This document shows, in pieces, positions 15,269 to 29,300 of a stretch of 64,000 nt of DNA. Origin of the DNA: Heterotrichella gracilis (Eukaryota; Sar; Xanthophyceae; Tribonematales; Xanthonemataceae). The notes beneath the pieces are model-generated. The model saw only the letters and a list, made by a program, of their open reading frames with translations, was not told the DNA's origin and searched no databases. The position numbers and the translations under genes were made by a program. The first letter of the stretch is position 1. Every line of letters starts with the position of its first letter. The stretch lies in contig JAULBX010026385.1 in NCBI GenBank assembly GCA_032358255.1, forward strand, positions 70,128 through 134,127. The letters run 5' to 3'.

Positions 15269-16894
15269 ATGCTGCGCGAGTGCGGAGGGCGAGTGGGGCT
15301 GGTGGTGGTGTGGGACTGGGGTAGCAAGGGCTGGGTGAGAACAGGTGCTCTGCTGCCGTGCGGGCAGCTGCAGCATGCGGCAATGTCAGCAGGGTGTGGG
15401 GTACCACAAGGGGCTTGACTGCATAGAACGTTTCCGCCCAGCACTGTTCTGCTGCGCAGTATGTAACTTCACACTACCAACCTTGACGTGAGACTATCAA
15501 GTTTGGCTTGCCACAGCCCACCGACATGGCACTGCTGGGCGGCCTTGTGTACCAAAACTGGAGGTCGGTGCAACACTCACGTGGACTAGCTCTTGGGGAA
15601 CGTGGCCAGGGTGTCAAGCACACTGGTTCCTCATAGAGCTTGGTACATAAAACAACGTAAGCATGCATAGCAACTGCTGCAACCACCTGCTTGCATTCAA
15701 CAAAGGGCATCCGCTTCACAACAGGTAAACATGAAGCTTTGGGCAGCCATATGAACTGCTCAGGCCACTGCAGCGGCTAGTTCCGCAGGAGCGGCAACAT
15801 CGGGCCAAGCTGGGGGCAAAAGCTGTTGTGCCAGGCAAATGGTTTGCTCCTTGCGCATGCCTAACTTGCACACGCCGCAGGAGGAACGGTGTCTGCCCGG
15901 TCAAGTTGGATGTTTACCAGCTGAGTGACATTAACCACTGCTTTGACAAGCAAGCAAAGCTTACATGCCAAACCTCCTGGCGCTGGTACGCCCTCACGCG
16001 TGAAGGGGTGATAAGTACCATTTATTGAACAACTTGTAGGCCCTGGTGGAAGACTGCAACAGACTGGTCTTTCAATACTGTCACGGTGTCACCTAGAGGC
16101 GGGTGCTTCAGCTGCTGCTCATTTCCCTTTCAAGCATCTGGTGGCTTGCCACATAGTGCCCACCTAGGGTTTTATGTTATCATAGTAGGCAGGTGAGCGG
16201 CAGCCACTTAACCCAGTGGTACTGTGCCATTAACGTTGGGCCAACTTTTCAATAGCTGAAACCAGGCAGGTGGGTTGGAACCACTGAAGGCAGCGCTCAG
16301 CCAACACCGGCAGGTGGGAGTGTCCCCAGGAGGTGGGTGTGTCCCAGCATCACGCGACAACAACGGCGAGACAGTTGCCTTGAGGCTGCATGGCACTGGT
16401 GGGCATGGGCTGGCAGACTCAGGTGGCGGGGCAGGGAATGTGGATGGGTGATTTACTGTGCTATCCCAAAAACCTGATAGCATGCAGCCAATTGAAAACC
16501 CACTGTGTGCCCCTTGACAACAATACAGACACATAGTATGGAGTGAACAGCTGTTACAAGTTGGAACTCCAACGCGGACGCTGACGCCGCAAGCCATAGC
16601 CTACTACGGCATAGGGACAAGCCATGGCTACAGTTCCAGGGAAAACAATGGTACAAGAAAGTTGGTTAGTCTTCTCTGTGGGGACAACTCAGGCACAAGC
16701 ACAGGCGCAGGCCCTGACTTGCGTCCACTTCTACCTTGCAGAATCTAAGCGGCTGAATACACGCAGGGTGCGTATGTGCAAGGTAGGACGCCATGCCCAC
16801 CCACAGCCAGCTGCTTTCAAAGACAATGACCACAGCTTGGCATAGGGCGCTGTGGCGGGTCAGGCAAAGTGAATAAAAATAGCTGACAAAGCCT
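15269..16894. other. Convergent intergenic region
   Basis: Between the 3' ends of the ubiquitin-L40 (+) and ATP synthase gamma (-) genes. 3' UTRs are expected at both sides. No frame here resembles a known protein, and no structural RNA was recognised. Confidence 0.5.
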
Positions 16895-19020
16895 CTACGC
16901 ACTGGCACCAGCAGTGATCTCAATGATTTCCCTGGTGATCTTGGCCTGGCGACCCCTGTTGTAGGTGCGGGTGAGGCCCTTCTTCAGCTCCTTGGCATTG
17001 TCTGACGCGCTGTTCATGGCGTTCATGCGGGCAGCCAGCTCGGAGGCCAGGGCCTCTTGCAACGAGCGCAGCAAGCAGGAGTTGAGGTACAGTGGCAGCA
17101 GAGCGTCGATGATTTGGACTGGGTCCTGCTCGAAGATCAGGCTGTTGTCCAGGCCGTCAATGTCGGTTGTGGACTGCACAGGAGCCAAACGAGTGGGTGA
17201 GCATTGCACAGGGAACGAGGAGGTGGGCAGGTGTATTCAGATGGGTTGCCACAGGACCAGGGTGCCAGCTAAAGCTGGACCCTACCAACCCACAGTCTAC
17301 CAAAGGCACAGGGTTTTACATTTAACAGGAACAAAAAATTTGAAAACCGAACACCAGCCTGTGCCGCCTCAGTGTGTGGAGGAAATAGAGATGAAAATGC
17401 ACACAGCTCAGATTAGGTACAGTACATAAAAATGCTGTCTAGGTCGCTTACCGTCTCGCGCTCCACCACCAGCTGTCCCTCCCTGGTGGTCAGCTTGAAG
17501 ATCTCGTCCTCAGCCGCGTCCACGCACGTGCCGTCAATGTTGCAGATCTCGCCTTGTGGGGTGAGGGGCAGCAGCGTCTGGATCACTGGCTCAGCGGCGA
17601 TCAGGGACACAAACTTGGTGTAGATCAGCTCCACCTTGTCCACCTCCTCGGCCACAAAGTCAGCAAAGAGCTCATCGGCAATGCCCTGGGCCTCCTTGAT
17701 GGTGGGTGTTCCGCCCAGCTCAAAGCTTGCTGCAACACAAAACCACCTTGTCAGTACAGCAGCGCCATACGAAACCTTGGCACTTGAACCGAGGCATGCC
17801 CCAGCAGTGCGAAGATGGTGGGAGTGCCCATGCTTATGTAGGTATCAGTCATTGAAAGGGTTTGGTGTGCAAGGTGCGTGCAAGGGTATGGAAATGTAAC
17901 TTTCAGCAAGTACCACTCACCGATCATGTTGTACTGGGGACGGCGCTGGAAGTACTGCCTGCCCTTCTTGCCAATGCACACCAGCTTCACATCAATGCCC
18001 AACTCGAGCAGCTCCTTGATGCGGGCCTCGCTCTGCACGGAGGCAGTCAGTAAATGCTCTGACAGGTTGCATTTGGGTGATGCACGCTGCGAGCTTCTAT
18101 GCCCTAAAGCAAGTGTGGCAGTCTAGCTGTGTGATGCCATCCCATTATGCTGCACCTGCACGCCGTGCTAGGTGGTGTCTCGCATCTTCACCACTGCCAC
18201 AGCTGGGCCAAGGTTTAGCTAGTGAGGCCAGCCTGGCAGTAGCTGTGCCATTGGGTCCCCAGGTGATGGTGCAGCTACATGATCTTGCGGCTTGGTGCGA
18301 GTGCTAGGTCAATTACTAGGCTTGGCCACCAAGTGGTCGCCTGCCAATGCGCATTGGTCTCTTGATCTATTCAAGGTTCTCATGTAATGCAATAGGGTTC
18401 AAGCTGTTCCCACCGTGGGGAAGAACCCACTGGCTGTACTTTGCCTCCTTACCTTCTTGATCACAAAGTTGTTGTAGCCTCCGCACAGACCGCGGTCACC
18501 AGTCACAATTGCCACCAGCACACTCTTCACTGGGCGCACCACCACCAAAGGTGAGTCCACATCCTCCACACGCAGCCTCTGGTTCACTCCATACAGCACC
18601 TGCACCAAATTGGCTGTCAGCAGCTGGAGAGACTATGTGCTGTCCTGGTTTGCCCCACATGGAATACTTTAAGGTACCTTGACGAGGTTCTGTGAGAAGG
18701 GACGGCCATTGACCACAGCCTCCTGGGCGCGGCGCACTTTGGCAGCAGCCACCAGCTTCATGGCGTCCGTGATTTTCATGGTGTTCTTGACTGATACGAT
18801 ACGATCGCGAGTCTCCTTCAGGTTCACATTGCACACCTGGGCATGAAAGGGTTGAGTCAGAGGAGATTACGTCGCCCAGGTGCCGAAAGGTTCGCTGCAT
18901 CAGACGCCCTCGCACCTGGAATGGGACCCTTTTGGCCACATTGCTGCGCTTGACAGGCACGAAGCTCGAGCTGCCCAGGAAGGACGACTGGGCAAGGTTG
19001 GCTGTCATGTTGGCGGCCAT
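16895..19020 (-). CDS. ATPC: Chloroplast ATP synthase gamma subunit
   Basis: Central rotor shaft of chloroplast CF1. Six exons, 19020-18916, 18836-18678, 18599-18453, 18032-17921, 17729-17452 and 17173-16895, give 359 residues, the normal length. Residues 1-35 ([20 protein letters not shown]) are a chloroplast transit peptide. The mature part has [17 protein letters not shown] and [36 protein letters not shown], and the C-terminal rotor helix [17 protein letters not shown]. The regulatory insertion [18 protein letters not shown] keeps the two cysteines that form the thioredoxin-controlled disulfide in plant and green algal chloroplasts, so light/dark redox switching is expected. This insertion rules out the mitochondrial gamma subunit. 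The reading frame could extend upstream only with a non-ATG start. Confidence 0.97.
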
Positions 19021-20591
19021 TGTTGCAGCCACAGGAACGCTGCCTGCCAAAGACGACTAAGCTGCGCTACAGGATAAGCTGCAAGCAATGATGTACAACC
19101 ACGGTGGCTGCATGGGCTTACAAACTAGCGTAAGAGCAGCTTTTTGGGCACGCGCAGTGCGGCAGGCAAGGGGGCTCTCGAATCAGAGATCCTATCCAGC
19201 GCCCACCGTAAATTCGTGCTGGCCGCCAAAAGGTGGACTATTTATCTTGGATGAGGCGAGGAAGTAAATTGGCTTCCTTTTTGTGTGAAATTCACCTTCA
19301 ATATATTATTTGAAGCTAAAACATATAATACAACGGTATTTACTTCATTACCCTGGTGTTTTGTGAAATTGAAGGCTTCATCATCAACTTCTACAACCTC
19401 CTGCACTCTCACCAACCATCCAGGCTGCTACTGGGAAAAGGAGCGCACATGGCAAAACGAGCGCATCGACCGTTTTGGCGTCGAGAAGGCAGAGTGATAA
19501 CTCGCGCTCAATTGCTATGACCAGCAACATGGTGAAAAGGTGGCCAGGAGCGCAAAGCAGCAACTACGCAGTGAGATCAGGCGCTTGCACAAAGTGAACA
19601 GCTACTGGACTAACAATCCCATTGCTGCAGGTTAACTAAGTTGTTGCCTTCAGCGACACCACGCTTCACAGCTGGGTTGATAGTTCACCCCTTGAAAGCC
19701 CGTGCATACAATAGATACATCAGCGTGCTCTCAAGCACCAGGGGCTGCTGTTACTTGGCCTGACCTGGCCAACAGGGCATTGCCGCTAATATCCATCATC
19801 CCCCCCAACTGGAAAACATTGGCCCCAAAGACGTTTCCATAATAATTTAATCTCTATCAACAAGAAACAAGGAAAGGAACACCCACTGCGGAGTCAGGGC
19901 ACACAAGCGCAAGCTGAAAGGCTCACACCAGGCTCTACTTGGCCACAACAGCTGGCATGACATTGATAGCCAGTATCAGCATGCAATGAATGCAAAGGGT
20001 ATACTACCACTACCACTACTTTCGCAATAATCGGTTCAAACAACTGTCCTTGCAGCGCTACCACATAAACGCACTGTGTTCCTAGGGGCTGTGAGGCTGA
20101 ATGGCATGCCCAAGTTCTCCAGGGCTCACAGGATGCTGCGCAACACCTCTGTCAACTGATTCTGCACCTGGTGGCCGCTGACGCTAGCTGTGAACTGTGC
20201 TGGGAGTTTGCAGCCATTCGCTCCTTGTCCCCAGCTTGCATATCATCGGACCTGCAGACAAAAAGCTAATAAAACACCACAAGTGCATACATTTATTTCA
20301 ATGTCATATAAATATAATACATTCAAACGCCTGGCATCACTGGCCAATGCACACTTTTTCTGGAATGCATTGGTCGGCTATGGCAAGTGCAGGGAAAGGC
20401 TAGATGTACAGTGAAACCGCTTAACGGGCCAGCATTCCAGCAACTTCCACCTAGGCAGTTGATGCCTGCTTTTATTGGTGTATGTTCTGCCAGGGCGACA
20501 CGCATGTGGCATGCAAGTACGTGGCAACCTTCTGCAGCATAGTACGGCACAGCCCGCCATAAACCTAGCAATGTAGCCAAACCCCCCCATG
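19021..20591. other. Intergenic region, promoter side of ATPC
   Basis: Contains the ATPC upstream region and the 3' flank of the sphingolipid synthase gene. Noticeably AT-richer around 19270-19400. No gene or repeat recognised. Confidence 0.5.
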
Positions 20592-22849
20592 TCAAATGCT
20601 ACAGCTAAAAACCATGCTACTGTAACAATCCCATGGCATGCCATGCAGTCTGGATACCGTCAACAGGTTCAAACATGGCAATGGTTCAATACCGTACCTG
20701 AGCTCAACCAGCTCAGATACAACCTGCACCGACCGTGGCCGGACCACAGAGTTGGACCGGGAATGGTGGGTGCTGGGCCCCCCTCCTGTGGATGCATCCG
20801 AATCATCACCCCCTGCCATCCCATTGTGGTGGGAGGCGCTGCGTTCCATGGCTTGCTTGCCTGCCTGCTTTGTTGCACCGCTGGGCCGCGCAGTGGTGGT
20901 GGCTGTGTCATGCTCCTGCGCCCAGTTGAAAAACATTTCAAGCCTCGTGACGGGCTATTAAAATGCAGCGTAACAGTATCTACGGGTTTGGCTTTCTGCA
21001 CGCCGCCTGACCACACTTGCGACAGTTGCACCCATGGCTGCCTCCAGTAGTGTGCAATGTGCAATTTAATTTGATCCACATTGCCTGGATTAAGGGGGAG
21101 AGGGTTGTGCGATTGCACAGGAGGGTGATGGGGTGCATGAGGGTGCAGCAGCACAGAAGGGGGTTCAAGAACCCGGCCCCGCTGCTGGTGCCCCCACAGC
21201 TGGGCATGTACTGCCGGTGCAAAGATCGGCTGGCGCGCCAACGCCATGTGACTTACGCCGTTTTCCAGGTCATCGACCACCACTGCAGACAGCAGCGCCT
21301 CAGAGTCCTCCTCCAGCGGCCTGTGCTCCCACGCGCTATCCGATATGGGCCGCTTTGTGGTCCATCGCCGGTGCATGGTGTAAAACACCAGCGGCACGGC
21401 GTACCAGGCAATCAGCACATCCACGCTGTAGTGCTTGTGGGATGCAACAATGAGGGTTGACAGAACGGCTGCACAGATCCAGGTGACAACCTGCAAAATC
21501 AGCAGTGTGCATGATGTATGTCCACTTAAAACCAAGTGCCAGCATGGCGCATCCAGCATGCACACATACATAGGCAAGATCAGCTGCATTCAGGAGCAAG
21601 CATAGGCCATGCATCAGTGGTTATTATATAGGCCTGCATTAAAACTCTTCAAACTTTTCGACCTCTACGAACAAAATACAGCAAAAATGAACAGCAAACT
21701 TGCCTTGATGATCTTCCATGAACCATACTCTGTGTACGTCAGGGTGCCAGTCAGGATGAACGTTGTATGGGATGAGAAAATGAGATCTCCACAGCCATGT
21801 GTGCTCTGCAGGGACAACAAAATGCTCAATCAATTATTCAATCCAAAGTGACTGCATGTAATTGCATCGTAGAAAAAAAATGTTGTTTCTTTTGCAGCAC
21901 CTGGCAAATAACAGATAATACGCGACATAGTGACCTGTACCACAAATTGCCCACATACCTGGCGCTTGACGTCCACAATCAGGTGGTCATACCAGTGAAC
22001 AGCAGGTTCGCGTATGGCAGTTGGTTCCCCCAGTCGGCAGTGGTAATTGGGAGCGGGTAGCTGGGTCACAGTGAATGACAGGATTCGCAGGGTCTGACAA
22101 ACTGCAGATAAGAAGTTTTGACGTCAGTTGTAACATGGGTGCGGTCAGAGGCTACAATAGAAACAGTGCAGTGGACTTGCAAGGCTTGCACTCCCACTGC
22201 GTACTGATCTCATGTACCAAGCTACTCCACTTACTGACTAGCACCATGAGCAGTCGGCTGTAGAGAACAGCAGTGTAGAAGCGTTTGTTGGCCGCGACAA
22301 AAGGGGAGAAGCTCCAAAGGATGAAGGAAGCAAACATGGTCCCAAATATCGTCTCACTGATCCACTCGTTCTTCTTTCCAAGCTCCTGTTACATCCACTA
22401 CAACGTCAGCTGGGCAATTCCGCAACTGATCTTGAAAATGTTAATGTATGGATATTATTGCGAGCACATACCGGCAAGTAGCTGAATCCAATGTCACCCA
22501 GTGGCTGTGCTTGTGGCTGGTGCATCCTGTGCGCAAGCTGAGTGAAGATTCCGTGGACATACTGGAAGATTGCGCCAAACAAGATGGTTTTCCACCTGGC
22601 CTTCAGCAGAGGCCACTGCAGAAAACAGAGGAGGTTTTACACACGCAACCACCGAAGCACAGCGAAGCACACGGCACACCCGGCTCACCAAACGGTTCTG
22701 AAAGGCATGGTGTGGCTCACCTCTATTGTGAACTCCAGTTTGACACGCCTCCACAGCTCTCGGCTGCTGTCGGCTACCAGCATACAGCCAGCCTGACACC
22801 GCTGCCAAGGTGGGTTGTCCTGGCATGACTCCAGCACAGAAAACCCCAT
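20592..22849 (-). CDS. Inositol phosphorylceramide synthase / sphingomyelin-synthase-like membrane enzyme
   Basis: Golgi membrane enzyme moving a phospho-headgroup onto ceramide; plants and algae of this family use phosphatidylinositol. Seven exons, 22849-22721, 22615-22472, 22385-22235, 22101-21959, 21805-21704, 21490-21257 and 20915-20592, give 408 residues. Family blocks occur in order: ELGKKNEWISETIFGTMFAS, ICQTLRILSFTVTQLPAPNYHC, GCGDLIFSSHTTFILT and HKHYSVDVLIAWYAVPLVF. The two histidines (SSHTT, KHYS) and the Asp of YSVD are the catalytic triad of the PAP2_C family. Hydrophobic segments between them are the membrane helices. The tail after about residue 290 is hydrophilic and Ser-rich, hence cytosolic and variable; its last exon is the least certain part. 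Intron 5 starts with GCAAGT. The headgroup donor is inferred. Confidence 0.88.
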
Positions 22850-23679
22850 AGTATGTTCCACCTAAGGAACAAGATACTCAGCTTCAGTGCATCAAGACCA
22901 CAGCGGTTAGCATTGCTCCCTTTTATTATCCATTCAAGAACAGTGCCCCCGCCCTAGCAATGACTGGATGAAGGTTTCACAGTAGCGTGCACTGGGCAGC
23001 ACACAGAGATATTGTAGGACAGACGTGCATGCCAGCTATACACCTTCACAGAGGTTGAAACCTAGTTCATGTACCTGGAGGTTATTTCTGGCTGGCCAAG
23101 TGGGTTCAGATCAGCATAAGCAAAGTATCCCAGTCTGAAAGCTGCGATCCAAAAGATGCGTCCAGTTGGATTCAACAGATATACTAAGTCACTCGAAGGT
23201 ATTGGCCTTTTGCCTAGCGAGTGGCACCCTCTATCGTGGCACTGGCAGTCGCTGCATGCATGTTCTCAGTGCATGCATCGGTGTCAGTTGATGCACCGTG
23301 CTGCCAATAGGACAATGTCGTGCCAGGAAACCCTGTGTAGCGCACAGCCCTTTTTGGCTTTTGTCTAAGTGTGCGGCATATTGACCGCGCCCTCGGGTTT
23401 ATGCGTTCAAACTTTGAAAACTTGCTGACATGGGTCCCTTCAAGGGGCTGAAGAGACGGGGAGGGGACACCTCCCACCTTGCAATATATTCTCGCCGAGG
23501 CTTTTCCACAAAGCTTTGAAGGGTCAGGTGCAACAAAGCAGTTCACAGCCACGCTCCTCTGTTTCTGCTTAGCAAGGCACAGGCTTACCGTGGTCTCCCA
23601 CATCGTACCGCGCTTCGGCAACAACCGCAAACGGCGTGTGCGACGACCCGCAGTTGTCCACTCTTTTGATCGTGGCACG
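22850..23679. promoter_or_regulatory. Shared divergent upstream region, IPC synthase / V-ATPase c
   Basis: 830 bp between two divergent start codons must carry both promoters. No TATA-like element or factor site could be assigned with confidence. Role inferred only from position. Confidence 0.4.
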
Positions 23680-24657
23680 ATGGAGGGCATCAGTAGACAA
23701 CTCCTGCAGTCCACAGCTGACTCGCAGCAAACTGCGCCTTTCTTCGGCTTCATGGGAGCTGCGGGAGCGCTCATCTTCTCCTGTGAGTGTGATCTCTGCC
23801 ACCAACCGAAACCGGGGGTTTACCCTGGTCATGGGGAGCTGGGCTCGGCTGTACTCAGAAGCGTGTGTGTATCACTCGGCAACCCTTGGCCACCCTCCAC
23901 TGACCCTTTCCTGACTTTGCAGGCTTTGGGGCAGCCTATGGAACCGCAAAGTCTGGCGTGGGCATTGCCTCCATGGGTGTCATGCGCCCCGAGCTGGTGA
24001 TGAAGTCGATTGTGCCCGTGGTTATGGCTGGTGTGTTGGGCATCTACGGGCTGATTATTGCTGTGATCATCAGTACCGGAAGTAAGTCCACTGGGCGTGT
24101 TTTTGGCTGGGTTTGTGTGTTTGTTTCAGGATATTACGGGAGTGCCCAAAACCCTTGCCATTCTGATGTGGGTGGTGGGGTGGGTGTCACAGATGTGACA
24201 GTTGTGCTGGAGTTGAGGTGTGCCTGTTTGTTGTTTTGCAGTCACCCAGCCATACACCCTTTTCAAGGGATACGCTCACCTGGGATCTGGCCTGGCTTGC
24301 GGTCTGGCTGGCCTTGCAGCTGGCATGGCCATTGGTATCGTTGGTGATGCTGGCGTGAGGTAAGGCAACAAGCTGCACTTTTTGAATTGACTTGCATGCT
24401 AATAGGTCCGCTGTTGCCTTGTGGCATCTCTCACGTCTTGTGCTACTCACAGGGCAAACGCACAACAGCCCAAGCTGTTCGTGGGAATGATCCTGATCCT
24501 CATTTTCGCTGAGGCGCTGGCACTGTACGGTCTTATTGGTAAGTAAGCTTGGTGGTCACTCGCAGTATGTTACTGGGCTGCCTTTGGCTTGGGCTTTGAA
24601 GTACTCATCACTTGCTTGCGGTGTTTTGCAGTGGGTATCATCCTCGCCGCCAAGTAG
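23680..24657 (+). CDS. VMA3: V-type proton ATPase 16-kDa proteolipid subunit c
   Basis: Forms the proton-carrying ring of the vacuolar V0 sector. Five exons, 23680-23782, 23923-24081, 24242-24359, 24453-24538 and 24632-24657, give 163 residues, the usual size. Four transmembrane helices are visible: around [14 protein letters not shown], the segment from [20 protein letters not shown], the glycine-rich [21 protein letters not shown], and [20 protein letters not shown]. The glutamate in [10 protein letters not shown] is the proton-binding residue. [13 protein letters not shown] and [14 protein letters not shown] are conserved loops. A short N-terminal extension ([17 protein letters not shown]) precedes helix 1. 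The start is the only ATG that fits. All splice sites are GT-AG. Confidence 0.97.
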
Positions 24658-26327
24658 GCACTTCTGCGCGGCTATCAGCAACCTGAACTCCATATGTCCA
24701 CTGCTGCGTTGGAGTTTCATCCGCGAGGAGTGGCCTGTTCCTTGTCCGCCACATCAGTTATGGTGGAGGTGGCGTGGCCTACAGTTTTGGACTCCTTGAA
24801 CAGCAGAATTGCCCAGGTCATCTTCACTGCACAAGCGTCCCCCTTGGAGCTTGGCAAACACCGCAGTCCATCCACTATTAGTATTGCAGTTTGGACCCTG
24901 GCTGTCGTGGGCGCATGCTGCCCGTTATACGCAGCTTTCAACAAGCTTGCCACTGTTGTGCATGGGTGGCAAGCTTGACTCCACCATCAACCTGTACCCC
25001 TTGTTTGCCACTGATGAGCTTTGGCACCCTTACGAAGACCACCTGAGGGTTTTTCACTTGCAGCTTGATTGGTTGGTGCCTAGACCTGTGCAACAGACTC
25101 TTCAGCGTTGTGAACACCTTAGCGGTAGCACCTTTGATCTGTTCGTGCATCTGCTGAGGCACCCCTGTAAATGTGGTCATGAAGCTTTTTGTAACGGGTC
25201 TTGAGGGATAAACTACAGGCTCAAAAGTATCAGGCTATGTCACTGTTTGGGAGTCTCAACGGTGACAGCCTATGGACTGTGACTGAAGGGCTGTACAGCC
25301 AGCGCCTTGGGTTGCCAGCTGGCTGCAGTGCCAACATCAACAGGGTACAGCGCGGGTCAAGCCCAAGCTTGTCCTCACCCACCACTGACAGTGCCAACTG
25401 ACGAGCATTATCAGTGTCCAGGATGCGTGAAGGTCCTCCCCGTTCTCGATGTGAACAAGCTGACCTCAAGGAGGTGCAGTCGTGGTTTCAACATCGGTGG
25501 TCAACAAGGTTGGCTTATAGCATCTTTACTGTTTAAAGCCGTTTCTTGGAGATGCCACAACGGTTCCAAAGGCAATTCATACCTGCCATGACCCATGACT
25601 GGCAGCCCTTGCTGTCTAGGGCTCTGAAAGTTTCATCCCCACTCACATGGCTGGTGGTGGGCTGCGGCAACCTTCCACGGAAGATGGTGGTTGTTCCACC
25701 CTGGAAGGTAGCTGCCATACACATGTTGGACTTGATATTGTGTGGCAGGGTGTTTGACAGAACGTTTTGCCGAGCTCACCCAGCTCACCCAGTGATTTTC
25801 TGATAATATTTGAGTTTGTTCCCGGGGATTATATAAGTTACAGGAATGGAAATGCATCAAAATGGCTACCGCGGGTATTTCTACGGTATAGAAGGGCAGG
25901 GTAAGCAACAAAGCTCTCCTAAAACACCAGGTTTGACTCGATTAAAACAGCTGACTGTGGACCAGTGTGTGCGTCTGCAAGGCCACCTCCAGTTGTGAAC
26001 ACGGTGTCTATCATATTGCAGCCCTGCCGCCGCATGCCTGCCAATATATTCTGAGCAACTCTGAGAAACGGTGTGGCAAGCTCGTTTATTCGCCGCAAAA
26101 GGTTGTTTCACGCCTTTCCTTAGCCTCCACTCGCCCTCCTAGTAGGCAGCATGTTGTATTGTGACCAGCGTTGAGCGTTTCAAACCAGATCACCTCGAGT
26201 GGCATGCCTTGTAGTCTTTTGCTGGTACCGCGTGCTTGGTGCTTGGTGTCCAGGCGTTTGCACTACTTTGATATTTGAACTTAAAACTACCACTTGCTAG
26301 ATACGTGGCTGAGGAAGTGGTCACAAT
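24658..26327. other. Intergenic region, V-ATPase c / kinesin
   Basis: 1.7 kb holding the 3' UTR of the proteolipid gene and the upstream region of the kinesin. Short frames only; none resembles a known protein. No RNA gene or repeat seen. Confidence 0.5.
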
Positions 26328-29300
26328 ATGACAGACACAGGCTATGCTACACCTACTTTTCAGGTGAGTGGTTGCACTGAAGCACTTGCTCAACGTCCAG
26401 AGTTTGAACCGTATGCATCGGATCAGCGCCAGGCTTCCCTGCTGCACGTCAACATGGACAAGACCTTGCCGTCCTGCCCTCAGTGGCCAGGTCCTGGTGC
26501 TTATCCCTAGTCAATGCCCATGCAGGAGACGCAGGACCCGAGCACGCCGAGAACTCAGGCAAGATTGAAACTTTTATCACGGTACTGCTGTTTTTTTGCA
26601 AGTGGTTGACCGACAGAGGTTGTTAACTTAACGTGTACCGCGTTCAGGGCAATGGCTCGTACTCAGAAAGTGGCAGCAAAACGCCAGTTTTGGAAGGGAT
26701 CACTGGCCACGCAGACTACTTCCAGGTACACAGCTGTGAAGCCACTTCCCTGGCTGTACTAGCACACAATAGCACCTCCACGCCAACACCGACCTCTGTC
26801 CTTTGCAGGTGGAGGGGTTCCAGCGCGCAATGTCTGGGAAGAACAGTGGCAAGTTCTCGCGGCTGTTTTCCAAAATCAGTCCCAAGAGCTCTCCACAGAC
26901 ACCAGCAACCCCACCAGACCAACCTATCACAGTGGATGACATGCTGGTGTACAACAATGTAAGGGCTTCTTCTGGTTTGGATAGACATGGACCACAGACC
27001 TGGGGACGTGACTGACCCTCACTACTGCCTTGCAGGACTGCATCCCTACATCCCTGCTGAAACACAACACAGACAATGGCAACCGAGCGATCAAGATGTT
27101 TGCTGGCATGTTGAAGTACATGGGGGAGACAGAAGAGCAGCTGACAGAGTACCAGGCGTATGACATTGCACAGAAGCTGCTGCACCAGGGCCTGAAGCGC
27201 CATGAGCTGCGTGACGAGCTGTACATGCAGCTGCTGAAGCAGACCCGGGCCAACCCCAATGCCAGCTCAAAGCGCAAAGCCTGGGAGCTGTTTTATCTGG
27301 TGACCTCCGTCATGCCTCCTTCCAAGGACTTCATAGGGCTGGTGTCAGAGTACATCCACACAGTTGTCAGCGACAACAGTGAGACCGAGGAAGTGAAAAG
27401 CCTTGCAGAGAAGACGTTTCACAGCTTGAAGCGGTCTGCCAAGTCTGGGCCCAGGCGCACGGTAAGTGTTGTGCCTTGTTCAGCTCACAACAGGACAAAC
27501 CTGATGGCATGCTCACTGCCCTCACCCGCCCCCCCTGTGTGCAGCTCCCGGCCATTGAGGACATTGAGGCCCATCTTCATGACAAGCAGTTCACTGTCAT
27601 TGTCTTCTTCCTGGATGAAACCTTTGAGGGGTTGAAGTACGGGATCAACACCACCGTGTCTGATGCGGCTGAGCAGATTGCCAACATCATCAAGCTGCAG
27701 AACTACAATACTTTCACAATCTTTGAATCCCGCAAGGTTGGTCATTTATCCAACACTTGATGGCTGCCAATTCCTGGCATCACTGCTCACCTCTTTGATG
27801 ATTTTTTTTGTGTTTGCAGAGCACTGCTCCAACCAAGGATGGCAGTGGCGAGGAGCACATGCTGCTTGATGAGAACCGGTACATTGCTGATATCCTGTTT
27901 GAGATCCGGGCCAACAAAGTCAAGGAGATGCAGAGCAAGCTGTTGTTCAAAAAGAGGATGTTCCGCGAGACAGACGAGACAGTGACCGAGCCACAGTTTG
28001 TCAACCTGTCCTACATCCAAGCTCAGCATGACTACCTGCTCGGCAACTATCCGGTGGCCAGGGAGGATGCGGCTCAGATGTGTGCGCTTCAGATTCAAGC
28101 AGACTGTGGACCTGGTTTGCTGGCTTACGAAGAAACCTTTGATGCAGCTGTTGAGAAGTACATCGTCCGCCAGGTACTGCTGCTGCTGCTGCTGCACGTT
28201 GCTGCAAGCCATGACATGCACTAGTCATTGGCGGCCCGCATGAAGTATGTAAGGAGTGCATAGAACGTCTGCGTTCACTGCTGCATGAACATTAGAATTG
28301 AAACCCTGCCTTTCCCTTGTTCAATCCGTGGAACCAAATGCCCCATGTGCTTGACTCAAATGTACGTATACACTGTCTGCCCTGACAGCTGCCTGGGACC
28401 CTTCATTCACCTGGGCTGCACATGCAATACACTTGGAAAACTTGCCAATCCCCCATCAATTGTTACATATTGAAGTGGTCTGTACACCGAGTGCCACAAT
28501 GAAATTGATGTCCCAATCCCATGTTCCAATTCAGGTGCTGATGACGCGCCCTCGCGAGGAATGGAAATCTGATGTGGGTGCTCGCTACAGAGCCCTGGAG
28601 CAGTTCTCCAAGGAAGATGCGCGGCTGCAGTTCTTGCGAATTTTGCGCAGCCTGCCCTATGGTGAGCACACATGGTGTTATGTGCTGTCAAGCATGCTCC
28701 ATGTTTCACTTGACATCATGATGTATGCACGATAATTATAATTTACTTTTGCAGATTTATACAATATGTGTGGTTATGCGCTGCTGGCGCCAACCTTTTA
28801 GATGGTATTCACCATGTTATTTTTTGCGCCTGCAGGCAACTCTCAGTTCTTCACTGTGAAGCGCATCGAGGATCCGATCGGCCTCCTGCCACAGAAACTG
28901 ATCATCGGCATCAACAAGCGCGGCGTCCACTTCTTCCGCCCTGTGCCAAAGGAGTACCTGCATTCTGCAGAGCTGCGTGACATCATGCAGTTTGGGAGCA
29001 GCAGCCAGGCTGTGTTCTTCAAGATGCGGGTGGCGGGCGTGCTGCACATCTTCCAGTTTGAAACCAAGCAGGGAGAAGACGTGTGCATGGCACTGCAGAC
29101 CCATATCAATGACATCATGATGAAGAGATACTCGAAGGTATGTGCAGCTGCCAGTGACTTTGTTCTGTGTACATTGCAGCGTGTTGCCGCTGCGACCTTT
29201 TATCTTAGATTAATATTTCCTTCCATGCAACAATCCTGCTCGCATTTGTACAGGCCAAGGCGATGACACAGGGTCAGCCTGAGACCAATGGGAACGCCAC